A stretch of DNA of 64,000 nt, taken from Nyssa sinensis (Eukaryota; Streptophyta; Magnoliopsida; Cornales; Nyssaceae). The stretch covers positions 51,840,679-51,904,678 of the forward strand of contig CM018047.1 in the NCBI GenBank assembly GCA_008638375.1. Direction: 5' to 3'. This document shows, one piece after another, positions 12,721-25,730 of the stretch. Position 1 is the stretch's first letter. Each line of letters starts with the position of its first letter. The notes under the pieces were generated by a model that did no database searches, had not been told where the DNA came from, and saw only the letters and a program-made list of their open reading frames with translations. The position numbers and the translations under genes were made by a program.

Positions 12721-14595
12721 AAGGTTTATAAATTTAAGATTATATTGATCTTCATTTAAAAAAATCAATATACAATATAATTATCTAATTTAAAATAGGT
12801 TCGGGATGCATCAAGTGCTCACCAACTACATCTATCAACGGGTACAAACTTAGATGATCAGTTGTCATTTCTCTCACAAACACCACCTTCTTTGCCTCAT
12901 AAGGTTAGATATGTTTTTTTTTTAGTGATTACATTAATAATTAGTGACTCATATTATTCAATTCAAATATTTAATGCAGGAAACCTCCAACCAAAAAAAT
13001 AAAGAAGCAACCTCATCACAACAATAATACTCTAAGGGTAAGTATTTCATTTAATAATTACAACATTCTCTTATAATTCAATACTCTATACATATGCTTT
13101 TTTTTGCTAGGTCTATATAAATATATAATAACTATAATCTTAAATAGTTAGGTTTATTTTTAAAAAAGGTAATAATGATAATTATAAGTGGGAATGAAAG
13201 TTCATTTTCTTAGCTTCCAAATAGCCTAAAATAGTTGTGGCGAAAGGATCCATTGTAAGCTTGGACCCAGCAAGAAAAATAGGAAGGGGTGGCACTTGGA
13301 CCATACTTCTGTGAAGTAAATATTAAAGAGATTGCAAAATCCTTACTATCTTTTGATAAGGCCCCTTGATATTTATCTTTTAATCAATATAAAAAGATTC
13401 AAATTCAAGACGATTAATTTTTATTTTAATATTTTTATCACTCGAGCAGTCAAATGATAATTTGTCCATATCTTTCTCAGAAGTACCACAAAGTGAATTA
13501 TAATTGAAGGGCTGCTGTCAACTGTCACATGAGTATTGTTGACCTTAGTGTATATTACGTGTTTGAATTATACACTATGAAATGCAAATTAAAATCTTTC
13601 TTTCAAGTTTTACACAAAAAAAAAAAAATATATATATATATACATGTAAATTCTTTTCTAATTTTGAAAGTTAAAAAAAAAAAAAAAAATTCTTAAAATT
13701 CTCTACCCCAACTTGAAAAAAAAAGGAATATTCCTCCTACAATTTTTCCAAAAATTAATTCTAACCCTCTCCCTAAAAACAATTTCATGACTCCGTCCTT
13801 GAAAATAGACTGGACGACTAGAGAAACTCTTTTTATTTATTTTACATATAATATTTGAAACAATTTTGTGAACATCTTTCTTCCAATTCCAGAAGAATAA
13901 AAAAGTTAGTCCCATCAAAATTTTGGATTTTTGTTTTTGCACGTAAAATTCAAACTAATTCTGTGAACAATTTTCCTCCAATTTTTTTCAAAACTTTGTT
14001 AGTCTTCCGTTTGATTTTTTCTGATGCCATGCCGCCCTTGCAAACAACCACAATCAATGTATAAAATCTTAGGTCCTTGTTTATGTTGAATTATTGAGCT
14101 TGTTAGGTACAAAGCAATCTAAGTCCCTAGTGATTATGACCACAAGGTGTGAGTAGATCATCTGGCTTTCCTCGAAACCAAAACTTCCAAAAATTGTGAG
14201 TAGTCCTTGTCAACTCTTTACGTGATATTTCAATGTAAAAAAATCACAAAATATTTATAATATATCGTAAAAATATTTCAAAAATATCGTTTATATATCG
14301 TATTGTGTTGTATTGTAAAGTATCACAAAGTGTTTTTATCTTATTATGTTAAAAGTATTAATATTGGTTTCATTGAAATTGAAATCATGCACCCATTAAA
14401 TTTTTGTCATATGAATTGTCTTCTTTTCTTTTTTTTTGTGTGTGTGGGCAAGCCAATTATTTTTCTAGTTATTAAGTTTTCTATTCTTGTAGTTAATATG
14501 AATTATTGTGTTCCAAATGGAGAAAATAATGATATTTCTGCATTTGAATCTTATAGAAATTTATTGTGATATTGATTGAACGATTACAATTAGCA

Positions 14596-14651
14596 TACCA
14601 ACTAATACTTCAAAAATTCTCATTACCAACTAATACTTCAAAAATTCTCAC
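14596..14651. repeat. Perfect 28 bp tandem repeat, two units
   Basis: Two consecutive near-identical 28-base units, each starting TACCAACTAATACTTC, at 14596-14623 and 14624-14651. They differ only at the unit end. Confidence 0.8.
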
Positions 14652-17250
14652 TCAGAATTTTATGTATTATATATATCTGCGAACCGTAAACTCGAATCAA
14701 CTCGAACTAAGTGAATCGGGTTAGGTCGACTCTAAAACTGATTTATTTATGTTGGTTTCAATTTAAAATGTTGATAAACTAAATCAACTCGAGAATTAGA
14801 CTTTTTATAAAAATTTTAGTATATATATATATAATACATATATTATATCTGTAATTCAGTATATATATTTTTCTTGACAATTGTTAATTTATGTCATATC
14901 AGTGTACATATATATATAATACAATATATTTTTCATATCATATACATAAAATACATATACACTACAATATTTTTAATCATATCAATATATATATATATAT
15001 ATATATATATTCGATGTAAAATAAATGGCCATAGATTGGATGGTTCTGCAAGTAGTTGGCCAGAAGATTGCCGGTTTCATTCAAGTTGTATCTCTCTGGG
15101 CCTACATACCATCAAACCACATTTTGGATGTGTGAATTTGATATGACATAAAAAAAAAAAAAAAAAGGGGAAAAAGAAACATCTAATCCGAATATTTTTG
15201 GATTGAGTAGGCTAGCATCGCAATTCAATTTTAATTATTTTTTCAAAATTGTTTAAAATTAGATCGATTTCAATTCTATTCAAGCTGATATATAAATGCT
15301 AATTACGCTCTCTCGTATAGTTGATTGGCCTATTTTTAAAATTTCATTGGTTCTCTTAAATTAAACGAATTAAAAAAATTTTATTTTTTTTTGACTTTTC
15401 AAGATGCATGTATATAGTTTCAGAAAGTCTTTATTTCTTCTGATTATTATTTATTATTATTTTAGCAAACAATATTTCCAAAATGTTGCTCCAAGCCAAG
15501 TTGGGTTGGAAATGGGTAAGAAAGTAAAACAAAAGAAGCATTATTAGTTATCATTAATGGGTTTTGTTAGCTATCAAGAAAAAGACTTTTTCCAACTCAA
15601 TAGATATTTCTTTTTTGATTTTTTTTATTAAAATTAAATTGTCATATAATATACATGTAAATATATATATATATGTGATTTATTAAAATTATGACATATA
15701 CTTATATAGAACTGAATATTTTTTTTACATAATTTAATTTAGAAGCAAACACAAATATTTACGTGCAGAGAATGAGTAGTGTTGGAAGAAGCATCACACC
15801 GTCCATGACGACCAGAGATTTTGCAGTTAGTTGCGTGACGCTTTTACATAAAGAAGTTGTTTAGATTCAGAGGGAAGTCTCATACGTCTTCTCTCTCTCT
15901 CTCTCTCTCTCTTTCATAATTGATATATATATATATACATATATATATATAGATTTAGTTACCTATTTTTCTTTTCCTACTGATATATTAGGGATATTTT
16001 TGCAATTCTTTATAAAAAAAAAAAAAAAACTTGTTTCTTTTGTTTATAATTTAAATACGAGTTCTGAAAATCACATCAATTTGAAAAACACCTTAACCTT
16101 AATTCAGAGATGACTGAATCATAAAATTAATAAAGTAATCGCTTTAAATCTACTTAAAAATAATATCTTAAATTTTATATTATATAGTATAATTAAATTA
16201 GAAATCTAAAATTAATAAAAGTCTAACTTTACAAAAGACCTAAGTTTTATAAATTTATAGTATAATTAAATTAGAAATTTAAGTTTAATAAAATCTAATA
16301 CTATTAAAAGATTCCATAAATACTTCATAAAAACAATTTTATTCTATTAATAAAATTTTATTCATATTTTACTCTAATATTTTATTCATATTTATTTAGA
16401 TAAAAAAATTAAAGTAAAAATTCTATTACTAAAGTTTCATGTAATAGTATATCTCTCTTTTTGTTAAAAATAATTAAATTTTATATAATAAAAGTAAATA
16501 TAATATATATATATAATAAAATAAAAAAAAATTATATTAATATTTAAAAACACTTCATTTAGATTTATCTAGAACCGACACGAACCCTATTATTAATGTT
16601 TCAGCCCATAAATACTTTCCACGTTTGTTCATGAAATTGTACTGTTTACCATCTATACTAGCATGTGAGTGTGAGAGGTACCGTACGAAGTAAAAACATA
16701 AAAGTCAATTAATAGCGGAGCATTTTGATCAGTCTTTTGCTCCTTTTAAAGCTCTTCGCAAACTCTTTATTTCACTTCTTAATTTTGTACTTCAATTCAT
16801 ATGTTTCTCTCAGTACTGCTCACACACCAGAGTCCCTCAAATCCAACCTCCCCGATCAGAAGACTCCCAAAGATTTAATTGTAAAATCCAATGATTCGAG
16901 TCTGGATGTCTTATTATTATGTAATTGTATGTGTGTACAGTGTATTTATATGTATATGTATATGTTATGAGTTGATCAGTGAGGAAATGGAGATATTAAC
17001 TATAAAATGGAAGTTCTATTGGTTTCTCCTTTGAATGCATGCTTGTATACGAAAAATATTTGTAGTCATTGTATTGGTTTTCATGGTTTTCCTTGAATAA
17101 AAACTTATCTTACTTGTGAAGAAGATTGGACTGCAATAACAAAACACAGTTGTTTTGGCCCTCTAACACAACCATAAATGACCTCTTTTCTGAATTTCAT
17201 TGTTTGGCTTTCACTTAATCTAATTTTTGTATTCTTTTTCAATTCTTCAG

Positions 17251-17266
17251 GTGTCAGTATCTTCAA
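17251..17266 (+). promoter_or_regulatory. 5' UTR tail and splice acceptor before ABC1K7 copy 2
   Basis: A pyrimidine tract ending TTCTTCAG at 17250 lies just ahead of the start codon at 17267, implying an intron in the 5' UTR, with the first non-coding exon upstream (perhaps around 16800-16960). The upstream exon and the transcription start could not be pinned down. Confidence 0.5.
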
Positions 17267-17819
17267 ATGGCAGCAATACTGGCTTCTCCCAGCTGCTACG
17301 GCGACAATGTGGACTTAATGAATCAAGGAAGAGCAGTGGAAATTCTTAGCTTCTCCAGCTCGATTTCAATTCAGAATTTCCCCAAGTTTGATCTGCCTAA
17401 GACCCAGAAATTAAACAGGTTTCAAGTGGCAGTGAAATTAGGTACCAATGGTAGACCTGTTAAAATGGTACCGATAAGTGAGGTAATGAAAAAAAGAAAA
17501 CCACCATCCATTGATAATGTAGAAATAGTGACTGGTTCGCGGCCTCTTGTTAATGGAGCAAGTCTAGTCAAGACTCCAAAAATTAGGAGACCTAAAAACA
17601 TTCCCTCAATGGGAGAGCTGATGGTTCTTCCCTCAGATGAAGGTTTCAGTTGGGCCAATGAAAATTATAATTCCATTCAAAGAAGTGTGGATGTATGGTC
17701 TTTTGTTCTTTCACTGCAAGTGCGTGTTCTGTTGGACAATGCAAAATGGACATATTTGGGAGGCTTCTCAGAAGATAAGCAGGTTTAATTTAATCAATTA
17801 TGGCTGTTTCATTAATTTG

Positions 17820-17821
<2 letters not shown>

Positions 17822-17856
<35 letters not shown>
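17822..17856. repeat. (AT)n microsatellite in ABC1K7 copy 2 intron 1
   Basis: About 35 bases of perfect AT repeat inside the 148-base first coding intron (17783-17930). It creates a spurious isoleucine-tyrosine open frame in this region. Confidence 0.9.
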
Positions 17857-17858
<2 letters not shown>

Positions 17859-18421
17859 ATATTGGGCAGAGCATCTGACTGGTTTTTTTTTCTTCTGATT
17901 TGTATATATGATTGTTTATATAAATCTCAGAAAAACAGAAGAAGAAGAACAGCCTCATGGTTAAGAGAACGTGTGCTGCAACTGGGTCCAACTTTTATCA
18001 AACTGGGACAAGTATCTTCAACAAGATCTGATCTGCTTCCTCGTGAATTTGTGGATGAGCTTGCCAAGTTGCAGGTATGTCTTGAATTGTTTGTTTCTTT
18101 TTGCATTGCCTTGAAATAGTCTCTGTCTTCTCTGTTCTCAACAAGAAAAAAGAAACTACTGATTGTTATTTTGGTATATTCAAATTAATTGACATGGAAT
18201 TCAGGATAGGGTACCAGCCTTTTCACCAAAGAAAGCAAAAGACTTCATTGAGCGTGAACTGGGAGCTCCAATTGACTTATTATTTAAGGAGTTCGAAGAC
18301 CAGCCAATTGCAGCTGCTAGTCTTGGTCAGGTGTGTGTCTGTGTGTGTATCTTCTCTAATGCAGCATTATAATGTTGAAACCTATTGATTTTTATTTACA
18401 TTGAAGTTGCCTTCATATGAT

Positions 18422-18471
18422 AATAATAATAATAATAATTGCCTATCAAAAAAATTTATTATTATTATTAT
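18422..18471. repeat. Inverted TAA/TTA trinucleotide repeat (hairpin)
   Basis: A run of AAT repeats (18420-18440) is followed after about 18 bases by a run of ATT repeats (18456-18472) in the same intron. The two arms are complementary and could fold into a long AT hairpin in DNA or pre-mRNA. Confidence 0.7.
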
Positions 18472-18724
18472 TATAATTTGACAGGAGAGAGATAGAGATT
18501 CATAGTTCATATATTCTCTTAGAGGATATAATAATGCAATTTATATTATTAGAGATCAAATGCAACCTTGAGAAGGATTGAGGCTAAGTTTATTCTTCTT
18601 CTTTTTTAAACGTTGTTATCATGATATTTGATGTGATAAAAGAAGCGACTATTCAAATGGTTCGGCCATAAACAGAGAATTACCAATTATTGTACTAGTA
18701 AATTGTAGTGACACAGACTACAAA

Positions 18725-19084
18725 TAAAGCTATCAATAGATCGGATCTCGATCTGATTTGATTCGATATCCGATCCGATCCGAATCCGATATTTCCAAAT
18801 ATAAACCGACCGGATATGATATAGGATAATCTGATCCGTTTATAATCCGATCCGATCCGTTTTTATATATGTATATATTATAATATATATATTATATATA
18901 TATTAATAATTTAACCGGATTGGACCGAATTAAAAGATCGGATATTCCAGTTATTAACGATTCGGATGACGGATTATATTCCGTTTAATCCGTCGGATTA
19001 ACGGATCGGATCGAATTTCTTATTAAACGGGTCGGATTCGGATCGGCTCTAATCCAATCCAAATCCGATCCGTTTACGGCCCTA
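18725..19084. mobile_element. hAT-type MITE in ABC1K7 copy 2 intron 3, 360 bp
   Basis: Flanked by ACTACAAA (18717-18724) and ACTACAAT (19085-19092), an 8 bp target duplication with one mismatch. The left end TAAAGCTATCAATAGATCGG pairs with the right end, complemented, TAGGGCCGTAAACGGATCGG. The interior is filled with GATCGGAT / ATCCGATC words. No coding capacity. It enlarges intron 3 of copy 2 to 1.1 kb. Confidence 0.75.
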
Positions 19085-21879
19085 ACTACAATGATGGTAA
19101 TGTCGGAGAGAAAAAAAACTAAAATTAAAGAAGGTTGAGATAATTAGAAAGATACGATACCAAATGAATTAATTAAAGTTATAACCTTAGATAGAATAGC
19201 ATAATAAAACAGAACTTGTGTAAGCAATGGTAAAGTAAATAATTAAATAATGCTTCGTCGGGTTGAGTTGATTACAAAAACAACCATTATATTTCTATAT
19301 TGATGCAAAATGGGGGAGACCCTCGTAGTTAAAGGAAGAAATGACATAGCTCTTCACTTGTCATCATTTGTTTGCTGCAATTTTTGTCCATTTTATGATT
19401 TGAATCTTGATGAGATGAGTTTTCCATTAGGTGCATCGGGCTGTCTTACAAAATGGAGAGAAAGTCATAGTGAAAGTACAAAGACCTGGCCTCAAGAAAC
19501 TTTTTGACATTGATTTACGTAAGTAATTCACATTTATTTTGTTTTTTATTTTCTTGATTTAATATTGTGGCTGCAGTTTCACTTTTTAATTGCCTTTCCA
19601 CATTTCTAATAATAATCCATGTGGGTTGGTTGCTGAATGGCTGCAGTTTCATTTCATATAAACTAAAGCGAAGATTGCCAAGGATATTCATTATGGAGTA
19701 AAACCTAATATGATTTAAGAATGACATTTCAATTATAAACTTTAGCAATGTGATGTGACAATGTTGAATGGGTTACCAGCCTAAGGCATTAGAGAGTGCT
19801 GGTTGAAGCACTATTGGAGACCGTTTAGCTTCACTTTATTATTATTATTATTTTTTATTTATTTATTATTTTTTTTTTGTCAACATCACGGTTAAACTGT
19901 AATTTTGTTGAAGCAACTAGTATTTCTATTAAAAAGATCATGCCCGCAGCTTTAGCGCTATGCAGTCAGCAACGTATTGTTTGTCTGAATATTCTTCGAG
20001 CTTTTCATTCAATCATGTATTTGGGTGTGCTTATGTGGATCTTTGAGGGTTTATCACTGTTTGACAATGGGTTTTTGTTATTTCACTCATTTATGTTCCT
20101 TCCATCCAGAAAATTTAAAGCTAATTGCAGAGTATTTTCAGAGAAGTGAAACTCTTGGTGGTCCAACAAGGGATTGGATGGGAATATATGAAGAAAGTGC
20201 TAAGTTAGTAAGCATTAATCAGATTTATTTTTTTCTTTGACTGTTTCTTTCCCTTTGCAATGGTATATGAATATAATCTAAGTATCTAACCAACGGCTCA
20301 TGTTCAGCAAACCTGGTGAATAGCTTAGCAATTCAGCATCATAGTTCTCTCCTTTTTTTTTTACATTATGTTTGGTTAACATGTTTGTGCACTGGACTTT
20401 ATCAATTTTATCAAAAGATGCCATATTTCCTGGCTTTTATTTTGTTTTAGAGGTGAGATATCTTTGAACACAAGCTTATCAGTCTTGTATTTATGATTAT
20501 TTCAGGATTTTGTATGAAGAAATTGATTATATCAATGAAGGGAAGAATGCCGATAGATTCCGCCGGGATTTTCGAAATGTAAACTGGGTTCGAGTACCTG
20601 TATGTTTCTTGCTAAAAGACTACAAAATTGCTTGTTCAGTTCATTCTTCCTTCTTTTTTTTTTTTTTATCCCCATCAGTTCTGTGATTATAATTCCATTA
20701 TTCTCCAATTGGTTGATCAGATAACGCACGAAAAAAAAAAAAGAAAGAAAAGAAGACAAAAACAAAATTATTCTGAGACTACCATGTTTTGTGCTTCTGT
20801 ATCCCAAAACTGAAAAGCTCAACTAGGCCAAATAGATGTATTAGGCTGAACTTGCACTCATTCCCAAATCCCTTTTTTAAAAAAAAAATAAAAAATAAAC
20901 CCATTTTTTAACATAAAAGATATAGTGCTTGCTGATTGGTGCTTTGAATTTTTTTGCCCATCCCTTTTCATTCTGTAGCGGGTGTACTGGGACTATACAG
21001 CCACAAATGTGTTGACATTGGAGTATCTTCCAGGTTTCAATCTAAGCTACAATGTTTCTTTATGTTCAATATTGAATCATAAAACCATAACAAAGTATAA
21101 AGAGCTTTGATCTTATGGTGGTAAAGGTTGATTTGATGCTGTTACTTCTGTAAGCAGGCATAAAGATAAATCAGTTGGATATGATAAATACACTGGGTTA
21201 TAGTCGATCTCGTATTTCATCACGTGCTATTGAAGCATATTTAATTCAGGTCGAGAGCTCTATCTCGTTTTGATCAAAGTCCGAGACTGGTTACAAACAT
21301 CATGCAATTAAATTTATGATTTTTTTTTTTTTTTTGCTACAATTTCAGATACTGAAAAATGGTTTCTTTCATGCTGATCCTCATCCTGGAAATCTTGCCA
21401 TTGATGTGGATGAAGCACTCATCTATTATGATTTTGGTATGATGGGAGAGATTAAGTCTTCTACAAGGGAAATATTGCTTGAACTTTTCTTTGCAGTCTA
21501 TGAGAAAGATTCAAAAAAGGTTTGTTTTTATATCTGAACTATTACTTTTTCGTGTTTATTTAGTCCTACTCATATGCTAATTATTAGAATTTAGAAACAA
21601 ATGTATTGTGTAAAATAAATTATCAATTTCCGTTGTTCTGTTTGTATTAAATGTCTTTGTGTGTCACTTATATATTCCCCCAATTACCTCAGTTTTCAGG
21701 AGAGTATGTTTATGCTGCTTGTGGAATATAGCCTTAAATTCATTGAATTTAACCATGACCACCTAGCTAATTGTATTTTAATAGTGATTTCCAAAAAATA
21801 AATAAAGTGTCTTTTGGTTTCCAGTTTGAAATTTCTTTGAACAAAAGTATAATCTGGTAATTCAAACCATACTACAATT

Positions 21880-22038
21880 ATTTGAAAATTTGGTTTCAAA
21901 GAATCTTGCTTTTGTATTTGTGTCAATGAAGTTCTCATCTATCAAGATTTTGAATGATGGGAAAGATTGCATATTTCACATGGAAAAAATTACTTGACAT
22001 TTTTTATGCAGCTTGTGAAAAGGATGCAAGAAAAAATT
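21880..22038 (+). pseudogene. Decayed duplicate of the HADPHPGN/DFG exon inside intron 9 of ABC1K7 copy 2
   Basis: About 360 bases past exon 9 (21349-21519) the intron contains a degenerate second copy of it. TGAAAATTTGGTTTC aligns with the exon's start, AATCTTGC with its middle, and ATGAAGTTCTCATCTAT with the DEALIY codons; the end encodes a KLLDIFYA-like piece and EKDARK. The segment coding HADPHPG is deleted and two bases are lost at the DFG codons (GATTTTGAATGATGGG), so it cannot be used. Its tail is closer to the usual family residues (FT..KLLD.FYA) than the present exon 9 is. It may be the relic of an exon duplication or of a formerly used alternative exon. Confidence 0.75.
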
Positions 22039-25000
22039 TCATCTAGCCTCTGCACATTACTTGCAAATTTGTTTAGCACTCTTTTGGTTAGTGGAATTGA
22101 GACAAATTCTTTAAGCAAATTAATTATCACTTCTTTTTAATCATATTTGATTTATTTAGTGTGCCTTACACATCCAACGCCTGCTCGGTTTTTCAAAATT
22201 TTCCTTTAAATGATCAATATTACTTGCATATTCCTTCAATTTCCCAGATAGATCAAGATATCATCTGTATGCCTTCAACCTTGTGCTGTTTAAGCATAAT
22301 TGCCAAGTCAGGCCTTTTAGTAGTATGCAGAGTATCTTTAATCAGTGCATGAGTTTCTAGGCTTCCAGTTTATGATTTATTGCTGTCTTGACATGACATG
22401 AGAGGAAAATATGAGCTGACACTCTATAATATGTTGAGTGACTTAAAAATATTAAGAAGACTGGGAACTGAGGTAATGTGAAAACTAACTTCCTGAAGAA
22501 GGGAAAAAATGCATATTAAGCAGACAGCAAATGAAATTATTAACAAAACTAACTTCTTAAAAATAAAAGGGAAAGGAGAAAAATCAGAGACATCTACTGA
22601 CAGAAATTTGCACGAAGGAAATTGATCTTGCTTCCCAGTGGGTTTATCTGGGAGTCCATTTGGGCTGAACTTTATTCTTGATAAGTTCTTTTTGGTTGCA
22701 AACATGCAATTGCAATAAGAACAAAAGAGTATAACTTTAATTTGTATAATGGTCTATTTCATGGGTATGGTTATTATGACAGTGGATTCATCTCCTGGAA
22801 CATAAGTATGCCCAGTCCTTGCTCTTTACTGCCCTGTGGCTAATCATTTTCATTCTAAACTCTGGCCTCTAGTGCTACTGTAATTTCAATTTATATTTTT
22901 CCTGAACAAACTACTTGAAGAGACCAAGAGCAACCTCAGTTGCAATGAGGCTGATTATCATTTACTTTTTCCTTCTTTAGATAATTTAATCACAGACAAG
23001 TTTTGCAGGTTATTCACAGTATCTAGTCAAGGTACACTTTTTTATCAGTTTGATTGGTCTGGCTGCATTTGCTTGAACTGACAAGCTGCTACTATGCAGG
23101 TTATCCAGAGTCTCATAGATCTTGGAGCGCTTCATCCCACCTGGAGACATGTCATCGGTATGATATCGTACTATATGCCAATAAACATCTAAATGGGAAA
23201 TTGTCACCTAGTGAAGTATTTTCTAATCATATATTTGTTTTTGTTTGAAGCTCCTGTTGTCCATCTCTGACAATGTTTTATTATCCTAGGTGAGAAGATC
23301 TGTTCAGTTTTTCTTGGATAATTTGTTAAGCCAGACACCAGACAAACAACAGACTTTAGCTGCAATTGGTGAGGTATGTAAATATTTCAATAAACACTCA
23401 ACAATAATTTAATCATATATTTGAGATAATTAATTTGGGACATGGTTGAATGTCCAATAATTGATCATTTATGCTTAGCATACAATCCCCCCCAACACCC
23501 CCCTTTCTGCAAACTCACCATCTTTAAACAAAGGGTCCTGACAGATAAATGGGAACGACGGCCATCATAGTTGCTGCTTAAAACAGCATTTTTTTTTTTC
23601 CACAAAACCTAGAATTTATCCTATACCAATAATTCTGGTGATGGCTCCTGCTAGAGTTTTTAATGTGTCCAAGTTAAGTTTGGTGTTGAGGAACTATTTT
23701 TTAATTTTCTTATTCTCTGTATATAAAAGGTTATCTCACTATTCTGGAGTGAGTAACCATCATTCCCCAACTTCAAATGTTATTTGAAGGACAATTAACC
23801 ATTCAATTTCCTTGAGATGTCGAAACATGCTCTTACTCTATATGTACATCAACCAAAAATAAATTTGCTACTGTAATACTACTTTTGTCTCAGTAAATTA
23901 CAATGACCTTATACAGGTTGTCCACTTGGTTCATAAGAATCTAGTGGATAAGTATTAGCCAAACAAGAAACAACAACAGTATTCTCAACCATATTTGAAT
24001 GGACAAACTAGAAATAGATCACACAATTCTTACCACTCAATTAGATATGATAACTTGGCTCTGTCATTTCATCAGAAGAAATAATATTATCAACTATAAC
24101 GTGCTGATAAAAAAAAACTATAAGACAATGAGAGAGGAGAATCAGGAGATAGTAATGTCATAATAGCTCTTCATTGATTTTCCTTTGCCTGTAGTAGGGA
24201 ATACTCTGAAATACTTGAGAACCCCCCACCCCAGGGCTCTTTCCTTATAAGCACAAAGTATACTCTTTTGTTTTTACCAGCTCCTGCTATCTTAAATGTG
24301 GAGAGATGACATGGTTACTCATTTTCACTTTGCCTTCCTGATGACCCCTCTTTGGTCCCTAATTGCTAAAAGTACAAGAGATTTCTTTGCAGGATTTATT
24401 TGCTATAGCAGCAGATCAAACAATCCGGTTTCCATCCACCATTACCTTTGTGGGGAAAGCATTTTCGACTCTTGAAGGTCCTCTCTCTCTTTCTCTCTGC
24501 CACACACACACACCTGCCCTAGTGTAGCACGATCTCTGATGGTCATGTAATATCTAGACTTCACTCATAATCCGTCTGGAAGAATCAGTTTTTAGACAAT
24601 CTGGACGAGTTTGTTATTAATTCATATTGTGTACTAGCATGGGAACAAAAAGTACATCAGATGTGTGCGTGTGAAAAAGGAACAAAGTTGTGGATCATAT
24701 ATATTTTATTGTTTTATCAATTTGATGGTTGAAAGGAAAAATAAACCACTGAAAGAAAAAAATTTGTGAAGCATGGAAAGAACAGATTTTTGTCAAAATT
24801 ATTGATAATGAGTTTACTGTTTTCTTTGAATATGGGTACAAGGAGATTCCATTAGATTTTAACTGAGGTTTGTACCAATCATTTTTTCACTTAACCACTT
24901 CCCAGTAAATATGTCGTCAGCAAGGTCCAAGTTATTGATATAATATCAGGAATGACGACGGTGATGAAGTTTGAGATCATAGTACCTTGTTTATTATCTA

Positions 25001-25304
25001 TGCATGATTTGTAATCAGTATAAAAAGTTTTAGTGGGATACATTGTATACTCGTGAGTAGAGAATGGGGCACATGATGTCGGAGGTGAATAAAGAAGAGG
25101 TGAAACAGTGTTTGATATATTTTTCAAGAGCTCGATAGTCAATCTTTCTGTGTGGCACCTGCATTTGGGGGCCTAAGCTCTATTTATGTGGTCTATCAAA
25201 GGTTTTGCGTGACCGTATCATGTGCCCAATTGGGGAAAAACTTGTTTCTATAAGACACATTTTAAACATGTCAAGATGTCGTAGCATTTAATCCTCACAC
25301 ATAA

Positions 25305-25730
25305 CCTCCAACATGGATGACTTGGTGTCTGTTGACTCTTTTATTGAGGGACATCTCACAGTTGAGCCAGTGAATGAATATGTCCAGAGCCGCGATATTG
25401 TGGCCTTCAACAAAATAAAAATTGAGAGTTTGCGGGCATGCTGGGTGCAGGAGAGGTTTCTGCGTGCGATGATTCTTTACGTATGTCTACTGCGAAGTTT
25501 TAATAGTTTGCTACATCTCTATGTTTTCTTTATCAAAGACTTCAATATTAAGAGTTTCAGCTGTTGTGGCATTTTGGATTTTGGTTTGTATGGATGGTTC
25601 TTGAACTGGTATGATAACATTTTATTCTCAAGTCATTTGCTATGAGGATCAATATAGGTTCTGGCGGCAGCTCGAGTATGTTTTGGCTTTTGGCCGAGAA
25701 AAAAACAAAAACCCTCCAAATACACTATTG
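25305..25730 (+). other. Gene-like insertion in an ABC1K7 copy 2 intron
   Basis: The intron between exons 12 and 13 is about 600 bases longer in copy 2 than in copy 1. About 425 bases of the difference lie here, between blocks that match copy 1 (CACACA at about 25295 and GGGTGC at about 25735). The insert opens with ATGGATGAC at 25313 and stays open for more than 50 residues (begins MDDLVSVDSFIEGHL; contains YVQSRDIVAFNKIK and CWVQERFLRAM). GTATGT at 25480 and ATATAG at 25658 could splice it to a second open stretch. I do not recognise the protein. It may be a captured fragment of another gene. Confidence 0.4.

Larger units (their letters stand above)
11020..16640. other. AT-rich spacer, no confirmed gene
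   Basis: Contains a SINE-like tract near 11325-11440 (GGTCCCAAATTCAATTC resembles a B box), long AT runs at 11967-11992, 13628-13642 and 14988-15012, a (TC)n run at 15892-15913, and a direct repeat with a period of about 72 bases at 16186-16300 (TAGTATAATTAAATTAGAAA twice). Hydrophobic and low-complexity open frames here have no recognisable domain or splice context. Confidence 0.5.

Noticed and set aside
13703..14064. Overlapping open frames on both strands in the 13.7-14.1 kb spacer
   Set aside because: AT-rich, no domain, no splice context, no start context.
17422..17658. 78-codon minus-strand frame opposite ABC1K7 exon 1
   Set aside because: Antisense shadow of a real coding exon.
17637..18119. 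160-codon plus-strand frame overlapping ABC1K7 copy 2 exons 1-2
   Set aside because: It reads through the intron and an AT repeat; the other frame gives the conserved kinase sequence.
20532..20822. 96-codon minus-strand frame across ABC1K7 exon 6
   Set aside because: Phenylalanine/lysine runs from poly-T/A tracts in the intron; shadow frame.
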